64,000 nt of DNA, taken from CAWDMN01 sp963803155 (GTDB lineage Bacteria; Acidobacteriota; Terriglobia; Versatilivoradales; Versatilivoraceae). The position numbers and the translations under genes are program-made. This document shows positions 27,071-37,905 of the stretch, in pieces. The number at the start of each line of letters is the position of its first letter. Positions within the stretch are counted from its first letter, which is position 1. The notes beneath the pieces were generated by a model. That model worked only from the letters and a program-made list of their open reading frames with translations, was not told the DNA's origin and did no database searches. The stretch spans positions 1 to 64,000 of the forward strand of contig CAWDMN010000097.1 in the NCBI GenBank assembly GCA_963803155.1, given 5' to 3'.

Positions 27071-27364
27071 TTAGATGTTCTCCGCAAATTCAATCATTTT
27101 CTCGCCGGCCTTTAGCTTCACATAGGCCTTTTTCCAGTCCGGCTTGAATCCGGTATAACGGCCGCGACGCCGTTCCTTGCCCAGGAAATTCATAATCGTG
27201 ACCGTATCCACTTTCACCTTGAACAGCTTTTCCACCGCATGCTTGACATCCTGCTTATTGGCGTGGACATTGACTTCAAAGCAAAGTGTTCGCTTCACTT
27301 CCTTCAAATCCAAGGCTTTTTCCGTAATGATCGGCCGCTTGATGACAGTGTAAATGTCTTTCAT
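27071..27364 (-). CDS. rplW: 50S ribosomal protein L23
   Basis: A 97-residue exit-site protein that docks trigger factor and SRP. IKRPIITEKALDLKE and VKVDTVTIMNFLGKERRRGR are typical. It overlaps the rplD stop by one base. Confidence 0.96.
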   Translation of the reverse strand: MKDIYTVIKRPIITEKALDLKEVKRTLCFEVNVHANKQDVKHAVEKLFKVKVDTVTIMNFLGKERRRGRYTGFKPDWKKAYVKLKAGEKMIEFAENI

Positions 27365-27987
27365 TAGCTCAAGGCCTCCTGCAACTTCTCGATCGCGCTC
27401 CGGGAAAACAGGATCCGATCATGGTTCAGCAGGTCATATACATTGACCTCGTGGCTGGCTACCAGTTTGACTTCAGCCAGATTTCGGGATGCCCGATCCA
27501 GATTCTCGTTCTGGCCATTATCGATGATCAGACACTTCTTCTCGGCGCCCAACTTTTTCAGAGCCGAGCAAAACGCCTTGGTTTTGTGATTCTCGAGCGC
27601 AAACTGATCAACCACGGTGATGGCATTCCCGTTAAATTTTTCAGTGAGTGCCGACCGCAAGGCGCCCAGCTCCATCTTCTTGGGAAGGTGGTAGTCATAA
27701 GAGCGGGGCTGAGGCCCGTGGGCCACGCCGCCATGGCGCCAGATGGGATTTCGGCTGCTGCCGACCCGGGCTCGTCCCGTCCCCTTCTGTTTCCAAGGCT
27801 TTTTTCCGCCGCCACTCACTTCCGAGCGGGTCTTAGTGGCATGCGTCCCCTGCCGCAATCCGGCCAGCCAGTGTCGCACGGCGGCATACAGCAGATGTTT
27901 GTTGACTTTGGCGGCAAAGACCGCATCCCGCAACTCCAGTTCGCCTACCACTTCGTTATCTAAATTCTTAATCTCTAGTTTTGGCAT
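27364..27987 (-). CDS. rplD: 50S ribosomal protein L4
   Basis: A 207-residue protein with a long loop at the tunnel constriction (KKPWKQKGTGRARVGSSRNP). In enterobacteria L4 also represses the S10 operon; nothing in this sequence shows that here. The order rplC-rplD-rplW is standard. Confidence 0.97.
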   Translation of the reverse strand: MPKLEIKNLDNEVVGELELRDAVFAAKVNKHLLYAAVRHWLAGLRQGTHATKTRSEVSGGGKKPWKQKGTGRARVGSSRNPIWRHGGVAHGPQPRSYDYHLPKKMELGALRSALTEKFNGNAITVVDQFALENHKTKAFCSALKKLGAEKKCLIIDNGQNENLDRASRNLAEVKLVASHEVNVYDLLNHDRILFSRSAIEKLQEALS

Positions 27988-28030
27988 GGTAACATCCTAC
28001 ATCCGGTAACAACCGTCAAAATCGGATTGA

Positions 28031-28660
28031 TTACTTGCACTTCTTGATAATGAGATATCCGCCATTGGCTCCAGGCACTGCCCCTTTGACAACCAGCAGA
28101 TGATTTTCCGGGTCCACGCGCAGAACGCGCAGTTTCTTTACCGTCACCCGCTCTTGCCCCAGGTGCCCGGCCGCTCGCATCCCTTTCAGCACGCGCGAGG
28201 GGTAAGCGGACGCGCCGATGGATCCTGGCGCCCGGTGAAACATCGAACCGTGCGTCGCGGCTCCTCCGCCGAAATGATGGCGTTTGATTACACCGGCAAA
28301 CCCTTTCCCTTTGCTGATTCCCACCACATCCACGGAATCCTGGGTAGTGAACATGTCCACTAGCACCTTTTCTCCAACGGTGGTGGCATCCGCATCCTCC
28401 GCCAATCTAAACTCTTTAATAAATTTGGCGGGAGCCGTTCCAGCTTTTTTAAAATGTCCCTGCATGGGCTTGGTCACCCGTTGTTCGGGAATAAATTCCA
28501 CCAAGCCAACCTGCACGGCATTGTAACCTTCACTGGAGGCTGTTTTCTTTTGAACCACCACACAGGGTCCAGCTTTGATGATGGTGGCCGGGACCACTGT
28601 CCCGTCTGCTTCGAAGATTTGGGTCATTCCGACCTTGATCCCCAATATCCCGTCAATCAT
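28031..28660 (-). CDS. rplC: 50S ribosomal protein L3
   Basis: A 209-residue early-assembly protein with a finger reaching the peptidyl-transferase centre. DGILGIKVGMTQIFEADGTV at the N-terminus and SKGKGFAGVIKRHHFGGGAA in the finger, followed by HGSMFHRAPGSIGASAYPSR, identify it. Confidence 0.97.
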   Translation of the reverse strand: MIDGILGIKVGMTQIFEADGTVVPATIIKAGPCVVVQKKTASSEGYNAVQVGLVEFIPEQRVTKPMQGHFKKAGTAPAKFIKEFRLAEDADATTVGEKVLVDMFTTQDSVDVVGISKGKGFAGVIKRHHFGGGAATHGSMFHRAPGSIGASAYPSRVLKGMRAAGHLGQERVTVKKLRVLRVDPENHLLVVKGAVPGANGGYLIIKKCK

Positions 28661-28672
28661 AGACCGCTCCGC

Positions 28673-28999
28673 TTACTTGTGTTCTTTTCCGTAGGCCTTG
28701 ATCTCGACATCCACCCCGGCGGGCAGGTCGAGCTTCATCAACGCATCGATGGTCTGCGGGGTTGGCTCCAAAATATCCAACAGCCGTTTATGCGTGCGAA
28801 TTTCAAACTCTTCTCGGGACTTCTTGTCCGTGTGCGGCGAGCGCAGGACGCAATACCGATTCTTGACCGTGGGCAGAGGAATGGGCCCAGCCACCCGGGC
28901 GCCCGTCCGTTTGGCCGTATCCACAATTTCCGTCGCGGATTGGTCTAAAACCCGGTAGTCATAAGCCTTCAAGCGAATTCGGATTTTTTCGTTCAACAT
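28673..28999 (-). CDS. rpsJ: 30S ribosomal protein S10
   Basis: A 108-residue head protein, also NusE of the antitermination complex in well-studied bacteria. The ATG at 28999 gives the canonical MLNEKIRIRLKAYDYRVLDQ; a GTG three codons upstream lies closer to agga and cannot be excluded. It follows tuf, the usual junction of the str and S10 operons. Confidence 0.96.
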   Translation of the reverse strand: MLNEKIRIRLKAYDYRVLDQSATEIVDTAKRTGARVAGPIPLPTVKNRYCVLRSPHTDKKSREEFEIRTHKRLLDILEPTPQTIDALMKLDLPAGVDVEIKAYGKEHK

Positions 29000-29087
29000 A
29001 GATTTCACAAATCCTAATTTTCGGGATGGCCACTACAACCATCCTATTGTGCTCGAGCGCCCAGCGGCGCCCCGTAAAAAAACTGGA

Positions 29088-30275
<1,188 letters not shown>

Positions 30276-30331
30276 CGCAGCATTTCCTTTCCGGGTCCTT
30301 CAGACCCGTTTCCAAGGCACTCTTCTAAATA

Positions 30332-32416
30332 TTAGGTCCGACCTTGCACTCGGGCGACAATTTCCTCGCTTACCTGTTTGGGAGCCTGCTCATAGCGGAA
30401 AAAATGCATGGAATAAGTGGCTCGACCCTGAGTCATGGACCTGAGATTGGTGGAATACCCGAACATCTCAGAAAGGGGAACCACGGAGGTAATCACCTGC
30501 GAACCGGCGCGAAGTTCGGAGGCTTCGATCCGTCCGCGACGCGAATTCAAATCTCCCATGACGGAACCCATGAATTCTTCCGGAACCACTACTTCCACTT
30601 TCATGATCGGTTCCAACAGTACTGGATCCGCTCTTCTGGCGGCTTCCTTGAAAGCCATCGATCCAGCGATCTTGAAGGCCATTTCCGAAGAATCCACTTC
30701 GTGATAAGAGCCGTCGTAAAGGGTCACCTTCACATCTTGAATCTCATAGCCGGCGAGAACTCCCGTCTCGGTTGCTTCCGCAACTCCTTTTTCCACCGCC
30801 GGAATATATTCTCTGGGTATTGTTCCACCCACAATTTGATTGATAAACTCAAAACCTTTGCCCGGTTCGTTTGGCTCGAGGATGATCTTCACATGGCCAT
30901 ATTGGCCGCGGCCACCAGACTGCCGAATGAATTTGCCTTCCGCTTGGGTCTTCTTTCGGATGGTCTCGCGATAAGCCACCTGCGGTCTTCCCACATTAGC
31001 TTGAACATTGAATTCCCGCGACATCCTGTCCACCAAAATCTCCAAATGCAATTCACCCATTCCGGAAATAATCGTCTGACCGGTTTCCTGATCCGTCTGA
31101 ACCTTAAAGGTTGGATCTTCCTGCGCCAGTTTGTTCAAGGCAATTCCCAGTTTTTCCTGATCGGCTTTGGTCTTGGGCTCAATGGCAACAAAAATGACGG
31201 GGACGGGGAAATCCATAGACTCCAAAATCAAGGGGGCATCCTCGTCGCAAATAGTGTCGCCGGTGGTGGCGCTGCGCAATCCTACGGCGGCGGCAATATC
31301 GCCCGCAAAAACTTCCTTGATTTCTTCCCGCTTGTTGGCGTGCATTTTCAGGAGACGCCCCACGCGCTCCCGCGAATCCCGCACGGAGTTGTAAACGTAC
31401 GAACCTGATTTCAAAGTTCCCGAATAGGCCCGGAAGAAAGCCAGCTGCCCGACAAAGGGATCGGTCATGATCTTGAACACCAATCCGGAGAAGGGCTCAT
31501 CGTCCTCGGGCTTCCGCGAAACCTCTTTCCCGCCGTCCTGGCTGGTGCCAACCACCGGGGGCAGATCAACGGGAGAAGGCAAGTAATCGACAACAGCGTC
31601 GAGCAGGGGCTGAACTCCTTTGTTCTTGAAGGCCGAACCACAAAGGACTGGAACCAATTTAAGGCTCAGAGTCGCCCGCCTCAATCCCGCTTTGAGGTCA
31701 TCCAACGGGATTGTCACACCTGAAAGATATTTTTCAAGCAACAAGTCGTCGTGTTCACAGATGATTTCCACCATCTTCTCATGCGCCAACCGTGCATCTT
31801 CCAGGTTTTCCGCGGGGATCTCGACGGTCTCATAGGCCGACCCCAAGGTTTCATCCCGATAGACAATGGCCGTCATCGTCATTAAATCAATCACGCCATC
31901 GAAACTATCTTCAGAGCCCAGGGGAATCTGAATCGTGACGGGAATAGCCTTTAGGCGGGTTTTAATCATCTCAACGCACCGTGGGAAATTAGCGCCCACG
32001 CGGTCCATTTTATTGATGAACACAATCCGAGGAACCTGGTATTTGTCGCCCTGCCGCCAAACGGTTTCCGTTTGCGGTTCAACCCCTTCAACGGATCCGA
32101 GCACGCAAATGGCGCCATCTAACACCCGCAGGCTTCGCTCAACTTCAGCGGTGAAATCCACGTGCCCGGGGGTGTCGATGATGTTGACGCGGAAATCGTT
32201 CCAAAAGCAGGTCGTCGCCGCGGAAGTAATGGTAATGCCGCGCTCTTGCTCTTGCTCCATCCAATCCATCGTGGCAGTGCCTTCATGAACCTCACCCAGC
32301 TTGTGGGTAATGCCGGTATAATAAAGGATCCGTTCCGTAACGGTGGTTTTCCCGGCATCGATATGGGCCATGATCCCGATGTTTCTAGTTTTGTCTAAAG
32401 GCGCTAAACGTGGCAT
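30332..32416 (-). CDS. fusA: Elongation factor G
   Basis: A 694-residue translocase GTPase. The ATG at 32416 gives MPRLAPLDKTRNIGIMAHID; a TTG three codons upstream is less likely. G1 AHIDAGKTT, switch II DTPGHVDF and NKMDR are intact, and domain IV carries the SGGRGQYGHVKIILEPNEPG segment. Normal length and position between rpsG and tuf. Confidence 0.98.
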   Translation of the reverse strand: MPRLAPLDKTRNIGIMAHIDAGKTTVTERILYYTGITHKLGEVHEGTATMDWMEQEQERGITITSAATTCFWNDFRVNIIDTPGHVDFTAEVERSLRVLDGAICVLGSVEGVEPQTETVWRQGDKYQVPRIVFINKMDRVGANFPRCVEMIKTRLKAIPVTIQIPLGSEDSFDGVIDLMTMTAIVYRDETLGSAYETVEIPAENLEDARLAHEKMVEIICEHDDLLLEKYLSGVTIPLDDLKAGLRRATLSLKLVPVLCGSAFKNKGVQPLLDAVVDYLPSPVDLPPVVGTSQDGGKEVSRKPEDDEPFSGLVFKIMTDPFVGQLAFFRAYSGTLKSGSYVYNSVRDSRERVGRLLKMHANKREEIKEVFAGDIAAAVGLRSATTGDTICDEDAPLILESMDFPVPVIFVAIEPKTKADQEKLGIALNKLAQEDPTFKVQTDQETGQTIISGMGELHLEILVDRMSREFNVQANVGRPQVAYRETIRKKTQAEGKFIRQSGGRGQYGHVKIILEPNEPGKGFEFINQIVGGTIPREYIPAVEKGVAEATETGVLAGYEIQDVKVTLYDGSYHEVDSSEMAFKIAGSMAFKEAARRADPVLLEPIMKVEVVVPEEFMGSVMGDLNSRRGRIEASELRAGSQVITSVVPLSEMFGYSTNLRSMTQGRATYSMHFFRYEQAPKQVSEEIVARVQGRT

Positions 32417-32463
32417 AACCCGCAAATTTCACCTGAAATAAAATTCTTTCCGCTAATCCCGCA

Positions 32464-32937
32464 TTACCACCGGTAATGCGCAAAGGCCTTGTTGGCCTCA
32501 GCCATCTTGTGCACATCTTCCCGCTTCTTGACCGAAGATCCTCGGTTGTTGGCCGCATCCAAAATCTCTCCGGCCAATTTTTCCTTCATCGATTTCCCGG
32601 GACGGGTGCGGGAGTAACTGATCAACCAGCGGATACTCAACGAAGTGCGGCGGTTGGGATTGACTTCCACGGGAACCTGGTAGTTGGCGCCGCCCACGCG
32701 GCGGGTCTTCACTTCCAGAATCGGCTTGACGTTTTCGATGGCTTTCTTGAAAACTTTCAAAGCCTCTTCCCCGCCCGATTTTTGTTCCACAATCTGGAGC
32801 GCATCATAAAAAATCCGCTCCGCCGTGTTCTTCTTGCCGTCCCACATCAAGCCGCTGATGAATTTGGTCACCAGCGTACTTTGGTAGACAGGGTCTGGCA
32901 TAATTTCCCGTTGGGGAACATAGCCTTTCCTAGGCAT
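32464..32937 (-). CDS. rpsG: 30S ribosomal protein S7
   Basis: A 157-residue head-assembly protein. PRKGYVPQREIMPDPVYQST and the RRVGGANYQVPVEVNPNRR loop are typical; the C-terminal KREDVHKMAEANKAFAHYRW is complete. In E. coli S7 regulates the str operon. Confidence 0.98.
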   Translation of the reverse strand: MPRKGYVPQREIMPDPVYQSTLVTKFISGLMWDGKKNTAERIFYDALQIVEQKSGGEEALKVFKKAIENVKPILEVKTRRVGGANYQVPVEVNPNRRTSLSIRWLISYSRTRPGKSMKEKLAGEILDAANNRGSSVKKREDVHKMAEANKAFAHYRW

Positions 32938-33017
32938 AGCTTAAGCTCCTCAGCAATCCATGAGGCGGTATCCGCGCAAAACGGACCACTCCTCACCTAA
33001 TCCGATTGAATTGTTGA

Positions 33018-33389
33018 CTATTTGGGCCTTTTGGCCCCGTATTTGGACCGGCTCTTTTTGCGGTTCTGAACTCCCACGGAATCCAAAGTGCCGCGCACTA
33101 CGTGATAGCGAACACCGGGCAGATCCTTCACACGACCGCCCCGAATGAGAACGATGGAGTGCTCTTGCAGGTTGTGACCAATACCCGGAATATACGTTGT
33201 CACCTCGATGTTGTTGGTTAGTCGAACGCGTGCCACCTTCCGTAAAGCGGAATTGGGCTTCTTGGGGGTGGTAGTGTATACCCGCACACACACTCCACGT
33301 TTTTGGGGACAACTCTGCAGCGCGGGACTGCTCGTCTTATAACGGGGCTTGCTCCGGCCCATTCGCACCAACTGATTAAACGTCGGCAA
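33018..33389 (-). CDS. rpsL: 30S ribosomal protein S12
   Basis: A 123-residue decoding-site protein, first gene of the str operon. The TTTPKKPNSALRK segment keeps the lysine at the streptomycin-sensitive position, and GRVKDLPGVRYH contains the aspartate that is methylthiolated in other bacteria. A strong promoter-like sequence lies about 80-110 nt upstream. Confidence 0.98.
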   Translation of the reverse strand: MPTFNQLVRMGRSKPRYKTSSPALQSCPQKRGVCVRVYTTTPKKPNSALRKVARVRLTNNIEVTTYIPGIGHNLQEHSIVLIRGGRVKDLPGVRYHVVRGTLDSVGVQNRKKSRSKYGAKRPK

Positions 33390-33469
33390 GACTCACTCTC
33401 CTTCCATTATCACTAGGCAATCCATAGTCCGTCTCCTGTCTAAATACGCTACAGGCGACAAACCTGGGA

Positions 33470-33499
33470 ATATTAACAAATTGGAGAAAATAAAGTCAA
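33470..33499 (-). promoter_or_regulatory. Sigma-70-like promoter of the str operon
   Basis: On the minus strand, -35 TTGACT (33499-33494) and -10 TAATAT (33475-33470) are separated by 18 nt; TTAATA at 17 nt is the alternative register. They lie about 80 nt upstream of rpsL in an AT-rich stretch, so this is the likely start of the rpsL-fusA-tuf-S10 transcript. Confidence 0.7.
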
Positions 33500-33597
33500 C
33501 AACAAACTTGGTATTTTTTCGGTTTGATAAGCAATAGCGGCAAATTCCCACCTTTTTTTCAGCCGCATCGCGCGTGAATCTCCAGGATTGGCGCGAG

Positions 33598-34158
33598 TCA
33601 CACTTTCATGATTTCTTCTTCTTTTTTGTGGGCCAATTCTTCCAATCTTTTTATAAATTCATCAGTGGCTTTTTGAATCTCCTCCAACCCTTTGCGCTCA
33701 TCGTCCTCCGAGATGGTTTTATCCTTAAGCATCTTCTTGAGGATCTCGTTCTCTTCCCGTCGGATATTGCGCACAGCCGTCTTGTGATCTTCCATTACTT
33801 TGCTGACGTGCTTGGCCAACTGTTTCCGGCGCTCTTCATTGAGGGGAGGGATGGGAATCCGGATGATTTTGCCATCATTGCCGGGATTCAAACCCAAGTC
33901 GGAAGAACGAATGGCCTTTTCGATGACCGATAGAAGAGAAATATCCCAGGGTTGCGCCGTAATCAAGGTGGCTTCCGGCACGGCCAGAGTCGCCACCTGG
34001 GTCAAGGGGGTTGGAGTGCCATAATATTCCACCATAACGTGATCCAGCAACGAAACCGAAGCCCGGCCAGACCGAACTCCCGCCAACTCCTTGCGCAAGT
34101 CCTCCACTACTTTTTCCATTCTCTGCTTGGTTTTTTGTACGATGTCTTTAATGGTCAT
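33598..34158 (-). CDS. frr: Ribosome recycling factor
   Basis: A 186-residue protein that splits post-termination ribosomes with EF-G. Its helical tail domain (RREENEILKKMLKDKTISED) and GNDGKIIRIPIPPLNEERRK are canonical. It starts five bases after the pyrH stop, so the two are co-transcribed, as in many genomes. Confidence 0.97.
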   Translation of the reverse strand: MTIKDIVQKTKQRMEKVVEDLRKELAGVRSGRASVSLLDHVMVEYYGTPTPLTQVATLAVPEATLITAQPWDISLLSVIEKAIRSSDLGLNPGNDGKIIRIPIPPLNEERRKQLAKHVSKVMEDHKTAVRNIRREENEILKKMLKDKTISEDDERKGLEEIQKATDEFIKRLEELAHKKEEEIMKV

Positions 34159-34163
34159 GGCAA

Positions 34164-34880
34164 TTACACCTTTACGATGGTTCCGATTTTTTCACCTAGT
34201 ACTACCCGCTTGATATTTCCTGAATTCAGGAGGTTGAACACGATGATTGGCATTTTATTGTCCATGCACAGCGAAATCGCCGTGGTGTCCATTACTTTCA
34301 ATCCCTTCCGAATGACGTCCAGATACTTTATCTCAGAAAACATGACCGCGTCCTTGACCTTGACAGGGTCAGCATCGTAAATACCATCCACTTTAGTGGC
34401 CTTCAAAATCACTTCCGCTTTAATCTCCATGGCACGCAGAGCCGCGGCTGTATCCGTGGAAAAATAAGGGTTGCCCGTTCCCGCCGCAAAGACAACTACC
34501 CGCCGTTTTTCCAAATGCCGCATGGAACGGCGCCGGATGAAAGGCTCGCAGACCTCTCGCATTTCTATGGCGGACACTACTCGGGTGTACACATCGCTTT
34601 TTTCCAAGGCATCCTGCAACGCCAAGGCATTAATCACCGTGGCCAGCATCCCCATATGATCGGCAGTTACGCGATCCATTCCTTTGGCGGTTGAAGAAAG
34701 CCCGCGGAAGATGTTGCCACCACCGATCACGATGGCAATCTCAACCCCGAGTTCATGCACTTCTTTGATTTCCAGGGCGATTTGATTCGCAACTGAAGGA
34801 TCCACGCCAAATCCTTGGGATCCCATCAGGACTTCACCACTCAATTTCAGCAGAATCCGCTTGAATATGGGCGCAGGCAT
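34164..34880 (-). CDS. pyrH: UMP kinase
   Basis: Phosphorylates UMP to UDP; hexameric cytoplasmic enzyme of the amino-acid kinase fold. 238 residues from ATG 34880. FKRILLKLSGEVLMGSQGFG, the VIGGGNIFRG loop and GTGNPYFSTDTAAALRA, which forms the nucleotide site, are all intact. The few residues upstream of 34880 rely on a TTG and are less likely. Confidence 0.97.
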   Translation of the reverse strand: MPAPIFKRILLKLSGEVLMGSQGFGVDPSVANQIALEIKEVHELGVEIAIVIGGGNIFRGLSSTAKGMDRVTADHMGMLATVINALALQDALEKSDVYTRVVSAIEMREVCEPFIRRRSMRHLEKRRVVVFAAGTGNPYFSTDTAAALRAMEIKAEVILKATKVDGIYDADPVKVKDAVMFSEIKYLDVIRKGLKVMDTTAISLCMDNKMPIIVFNLLNSGNIKRVVLGEKIGTIVKV

Positions 34881-34988
34881 AGTTGGCACTTTCAACGAAT
34901 CATCCGGGCAATGAATTGCCGAACCGATGAGGACTTCCCAGGATCCATTAGCCGGAATCAGGACACAAACGGTGGGAGGGGCGAACGG

Positions 34989-35642
34989 TCAGCTGTTCTG
35001 TCCCAATTGGGCAGCCACTTCAGCCGCCAGATCAGTGCTCCGCTTTTCCATTCCCTCGCCAACCTTGAACCGCGCGAAACGGCGCAAACTCACCTTTTCC
35101 TTGGTTTTCAGGGCCTTCTCGGAAATATACTGTTCCACGGTCAATTTGTCATTTTTCACAAACGGCTGCTCATAGGCGCAAACTTCGGAATAATATTTGG
35201 CCAGTTGCCCTTCAATAATCTTTTCCACCACATTAGCGGGCTTGCCAGCGGGGACCTTCGCCCTGTAAATCTCTTTTTCCTTTTCCAATACTTCGGCGGG
35301 AACCTCTTCTTTGCGCACATATTGAGGATTCATTGCCGCGATGTGCATCGCGATGTCTTTCGCCAATTCCCGAAAGTCCTCCGTTTTGGCTACAAAGTCA
35401 GTCTCACAATTGAGTTCTACTAAAACCGCCAGTTTGTCTCCAGGATGGATGTAGCTCAGAACGATGCCCTCACTGGCGATCCGTCCGGCGCGTTTGGCGG
35501 CCGCCGCCAATCCCTTTTTCCGAAGAATGGTCACCGCTTGTTCAAAATTGCCATCTGCTTCCTGTAGAGCCGTCTTGCATTCCATCATGCCGGCATCGGT
35601 CTTCTCTCTTAACTCTTTCACTTGTTGTGCAGTAATAGCCAT
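34989..35642 (-). CDS. tsf: Elongation factor Ts
   Basis: Nucleotide-exchange factor for EF-Tu. 217 residues, the short form with one core subdomain as in Thermus rather than the roughly 280-residue E. coli form. The TDAGMMECKTALQEADGNFE segment and ELNCETDFVAKTEDF, which contact EF-Tu, are intact. It is separated from rpsB by a terminator-like hairpin. Confidence 0.97.
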   Translation of the reverse strand: MAITAQQVKELREKTDAGMMECKTALQEADGNFEQAVTILRKKGLAAAAKRAGRIASEGIVLSYIHPGDKLAVLVELNCETDFVAKTEDFRELAKDIAMHIAAMNPQYVRKEEVPAEVLEKEKEIYRAKVPAGKPANVVEKIIEGQLAKYYSEVCAYEQPFVKNDKLTVEQYISEKALKTKEKVSLRRFARFKVGEGMEKRSTDLAAEVAAQLGQNS

Positions 35643-36082
35643 TCCCCAACACTCCTTAAAAATATATAGACACCGATTGGCAAAATCCCGTTACGACAAG
35701 GATTGATGACAACCATTATTGTTTTTCAAAACCAGTCAATCCGACCCCAATCCCGAGTCCAGACTCTTCAACGGCTTGGCATCTGAAAGATTTGTTTGTG
35801 ATCTGGCGGTGCCGCCCCGAATAGATTCAAGACCTTCGAGACTCTCCGCAACGCTGATGTTCCAGCACAAAAAAAATTTAAGACCACGCCAGTACCACTT
35901 GAGCATAAAAAAGCGCTCCCCCTCGTCCTATGGCAAAGGCAGAGCGCCTTAATTTTTCCGATTCCCACGGATCATGCAGATTCGAGGCAGAAAATTCCCA
36001 CTCCCCGCAAAAAAAACTGGCGATTATCCCGCATTTCACAAGTTGCAGATCGGTGGCTCACGGAAGTCAAGCGGGGCACTTA
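35643..36082. other. rpsB-tsf spacer
   Basis: About 440 bp with a terminator-like hairpin at 35905-35950 (minus strand). No small gene is convincing. The tsf side is AT-rich and may contain a promoter, but no clear hexamer pair could be chosen. Confidence 0.5.
35905..35950 (-). terminator. Terminator/attenuator between rpsB and tsf
   Basis: On the minus strand AGGCGCTC (35949-35942) pairs with GAGCGCTT (35918-35911, one G-U pair) around a 23-nt loop and runs straight into a T-tract. A leaky terminator at the same place is known in E. coli, where it lowers tsf relative to rpsB. Confidence 0.7.
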
Positions 36083-36874
36083 TTAAGATTGATTCGCGGC
36101 TTCCACTCCGCCTTCAACTGCACCCACCGGCGATTCTACCGGAGCTGCTTCGATAACAGGGGCAGCGGTTTCAGCCACTTCACGATCTTTGAAAGCAGCA
36201 GCCCCTTCAATCACCGCATCGGCGACTTTGGAAACGAAGAGTTTGATGGCGCGCAAAGCATCATCATTGCCGGGGATCACATAATCGATGTTTTCAGGAT
36301 CACAGTTTGTATCGACAATTCCGACCACTTTGATCCCCAGTCGCTTGGCTTCCTTAACCGCAATTTCCTCTTTCTTGGAATCGATGACAAATAGAACTTG
36401 CGGGAGAGACTTCATCTCTTTTATGCCACAAAGGTTTTTTTCCAGACCCTTGCGTTCACGTTCCAGCCGCGACACTTCCTTTTTGGAAAGCAAATCATAG
36501 CGCCCATCCTGAGACATTTCATCCAGCTCTTTGAGCCGCTTAATGGATTTTTGGATGGTCACAAAATTCGTCAACAAACCGCCCAGCCATCGTTGATTCA
36601 CATAGTACATACCGCAACGTTGAGCTTCCAGAGCAGTGGCTTCCTGTGCCTGCCGTTTGGTCCCGACAAAAAGAACCACTCCCCCTTGGGTCACCATCTC
36701 CGCGACAAAACGCGTCGCTTCTTTGAACATTCGCAGAGTTTTCTGCAGGTCAATGATATAGATCCCATTGCGCTCACCAAAGATGTATTCTTTCATCTTC
36801 GGGTTCCAGCGCTTTGTCTGGTGTCCAAAATGGACTCCAGCTTCCAACAATTCTTTCATCGATACTGACGCCAA
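36083..36874 (-). CDS. rpsB: 30S ribosomal protein S2
   Basis: A 263-residue late-assembly small-subunit protein. LLEAGVHFGHQTKRWNPKMK, FVGTKRQAQEAT and the C-terminal GIVDTNCDPENIDYVIPGND are diagnostic. The start is probably TTG 36874, four bases from ggaggt; the ATG five codons later is too far from that site. An acidic alanine/valine-rich tail of about 35 residues ends the protein. Confidence 0.97.
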   Translation of the reverse strand: MASVSMKELLEAGVHFGHQTKRWNPKMKEYIFGERNGIYIIDLQKTLRMFKEATRFVAEMVTQGGVVLFVGTKRQAQEATALEAQRCGMYYVNQRWLGGLLTNFVTIQKSIKRLKELDEMSQDGRYDLLSKKEVSRLERERKGLEKNLCGIKEMKSLPQVLFVIDSKKEEIAVKEAKRLGIKVVGIVDTNCDPENIDYVIPGNDDALRAIKLFVSKVADAVIEGAAAFKDREVAETAAPVIEAAPVESPVGAVEGGVEAANQS

Positions 36875-36972
36875 ACAGACCTCCTATACAAATAGGATGA
36901 ATTTTACTCCTGCTACCCACTTTTCAAAACCCCCAACCAACGGCGTAGGGATAAAGGGAAGTGGTCTCCCGG

Positions 36973-37368
36973 TTAACGTTTGGAATACTGGAACCGCTTG
37001 CGAGCCCCGGGTTGACCGTACTTTTTCCGTTCGATGATTCTAGAATCGCGCGTCAGCATGCCGGCCGGCTTCAGTTTTTTACGCAACTCCGCGTCGAACT
37101 GTAAAAGCGCCCGGGAAATTCCCAACTTCACGGCCCCGGCTTGGCCCGAGGTCCCCCCGCCGTCCACCGTCACCACTACGTCAAACTTGCCAGCGGTTTC
37201 GGTTAAATTGAAAGGCTCATTCACAATTAGGCGCAGGGATTCCCGTTTGAAAAAATTCGCCAAATCGCGCTTGTTCACCTGAAAAAGGCCGGTTCCGGGC
37301 CGCAAATAGACCCTCGCCGTGGAACTTTTCCGGCGTCCTGTCCCGTAATATTGTACCAGTTCTGCCAC
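36973..37368 (-). CDS. rpsI: 30S ribosomal protein S9
   Basis: A 131-residue protein whose basic C-terminal tail (KYGQPGARKRFQYSKR) reaches the P-site tRNA. YGTGRRKSSTARVYLRPGTG at the N-terminus is the family signature. The start is GTG 37368, with ggagg upstream. Directly follows rplM. Confidence 0.97.
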   Translation of the reverse strand: MAELVQYYGTGRRKSSTARVYLRPGTGLFQVNKRDLANFFKRESLRLIVNEPFNLTETAGKFDVVVTVDGGGTSGQAGAVKLGISRALLQFDAELRKKLKPAGMLTRDSRIIERKKYGQPGARKRFQYSKR

Positions 37369-37389
37369 CCGAATTTCCTCCAGTCAAAT

Positions 37390-37824
37390 TTATCCGTTAA
37401 TCGTTGATGCTTCCGGTTGTTGCGCTTGATGAGGATGATTCTCACCAGCATAAACCTTGAGCTTTTTGCTCATCGCCCGGCCCAGCTTGTTTTTGGGAAG
37501 CATACCCTTGATCGTCTCTTCCACCAGTCGGGCTGGGTTTTTGCTCAAATAGTCTCTGGCGGTTACAGCTTTCAATCCACCCGGATAGCCGCTATGACGC
37601 CGATAAAGCTTCTGATCCAATTTGTTCCCGGTCAATTTGATTTTCTCGGCATTAATAATGACGACATGATCACCTGTATCTATGAACGGCGCCCAGGTGG
37701 GTTTCAATTTGCCGGAAAGCAAATTGGCCACATGCGTTGCCAAACGGCCGAGCACTTGATCCCTGGCATCTACCACAAACCATTTGCGGGTAATCTCCCC
37801 CGCCTTTGGAAAACTTGTCAACAT
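37390..37824 (-). CDS. rplM: 50S ribosomal protein L13
   Basis: A 144-residue early-assembly protein. RKWFVVDARDQVLGRLATHV and HSGYPGGLKAVTARDYLSKN are typical, ending with YAGENHPHQAQQP. It is the first gene of the rplM-rpsI-rpsB unit, with a promoter-like sequence just upstream. Confidence 0.97.
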   Translation of the reverse strand: MLTSFPKAGEITRKWFVVDARDQVLGRLATHVANLLSGKLKPTWAPFIDTGDHVVIINAEKIKLTGNKLDQKLYRRHSGYPGGLKAVTARDYLSKNPARLVEETIKGMLPKNKLGRAMSKKLKVYAGENHPHQAQQPEASTING

Positions 37825-37875
37825 TTTTACACACCTCTATATTCGGCACCACTTCCTGGAACCACAAAGTTTTTA

Positions 37876-37905
37876 TACTAATGGATTGCCCCCCTATTTT
37901 GTCAA
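37876..37905 (-). promoter_or_regulatory. Promoter-like sequence upstream of rplM
   Basis: Perfect -35 TTGACA (37905-37900) and a fair -10 TTAGTA (37881-37876) with an 18-nt spacer on the minus strand, about 50 nt ahead of the rplM start. It is the only good promoter candidate for the cluster. Confidence 0.6.

Noticed and set aside
30344..31408. 354-codon plus-strand frame opposite fusA
   Set aside because: Antisense to intact EF-G; no domain or ribosome-binding site.
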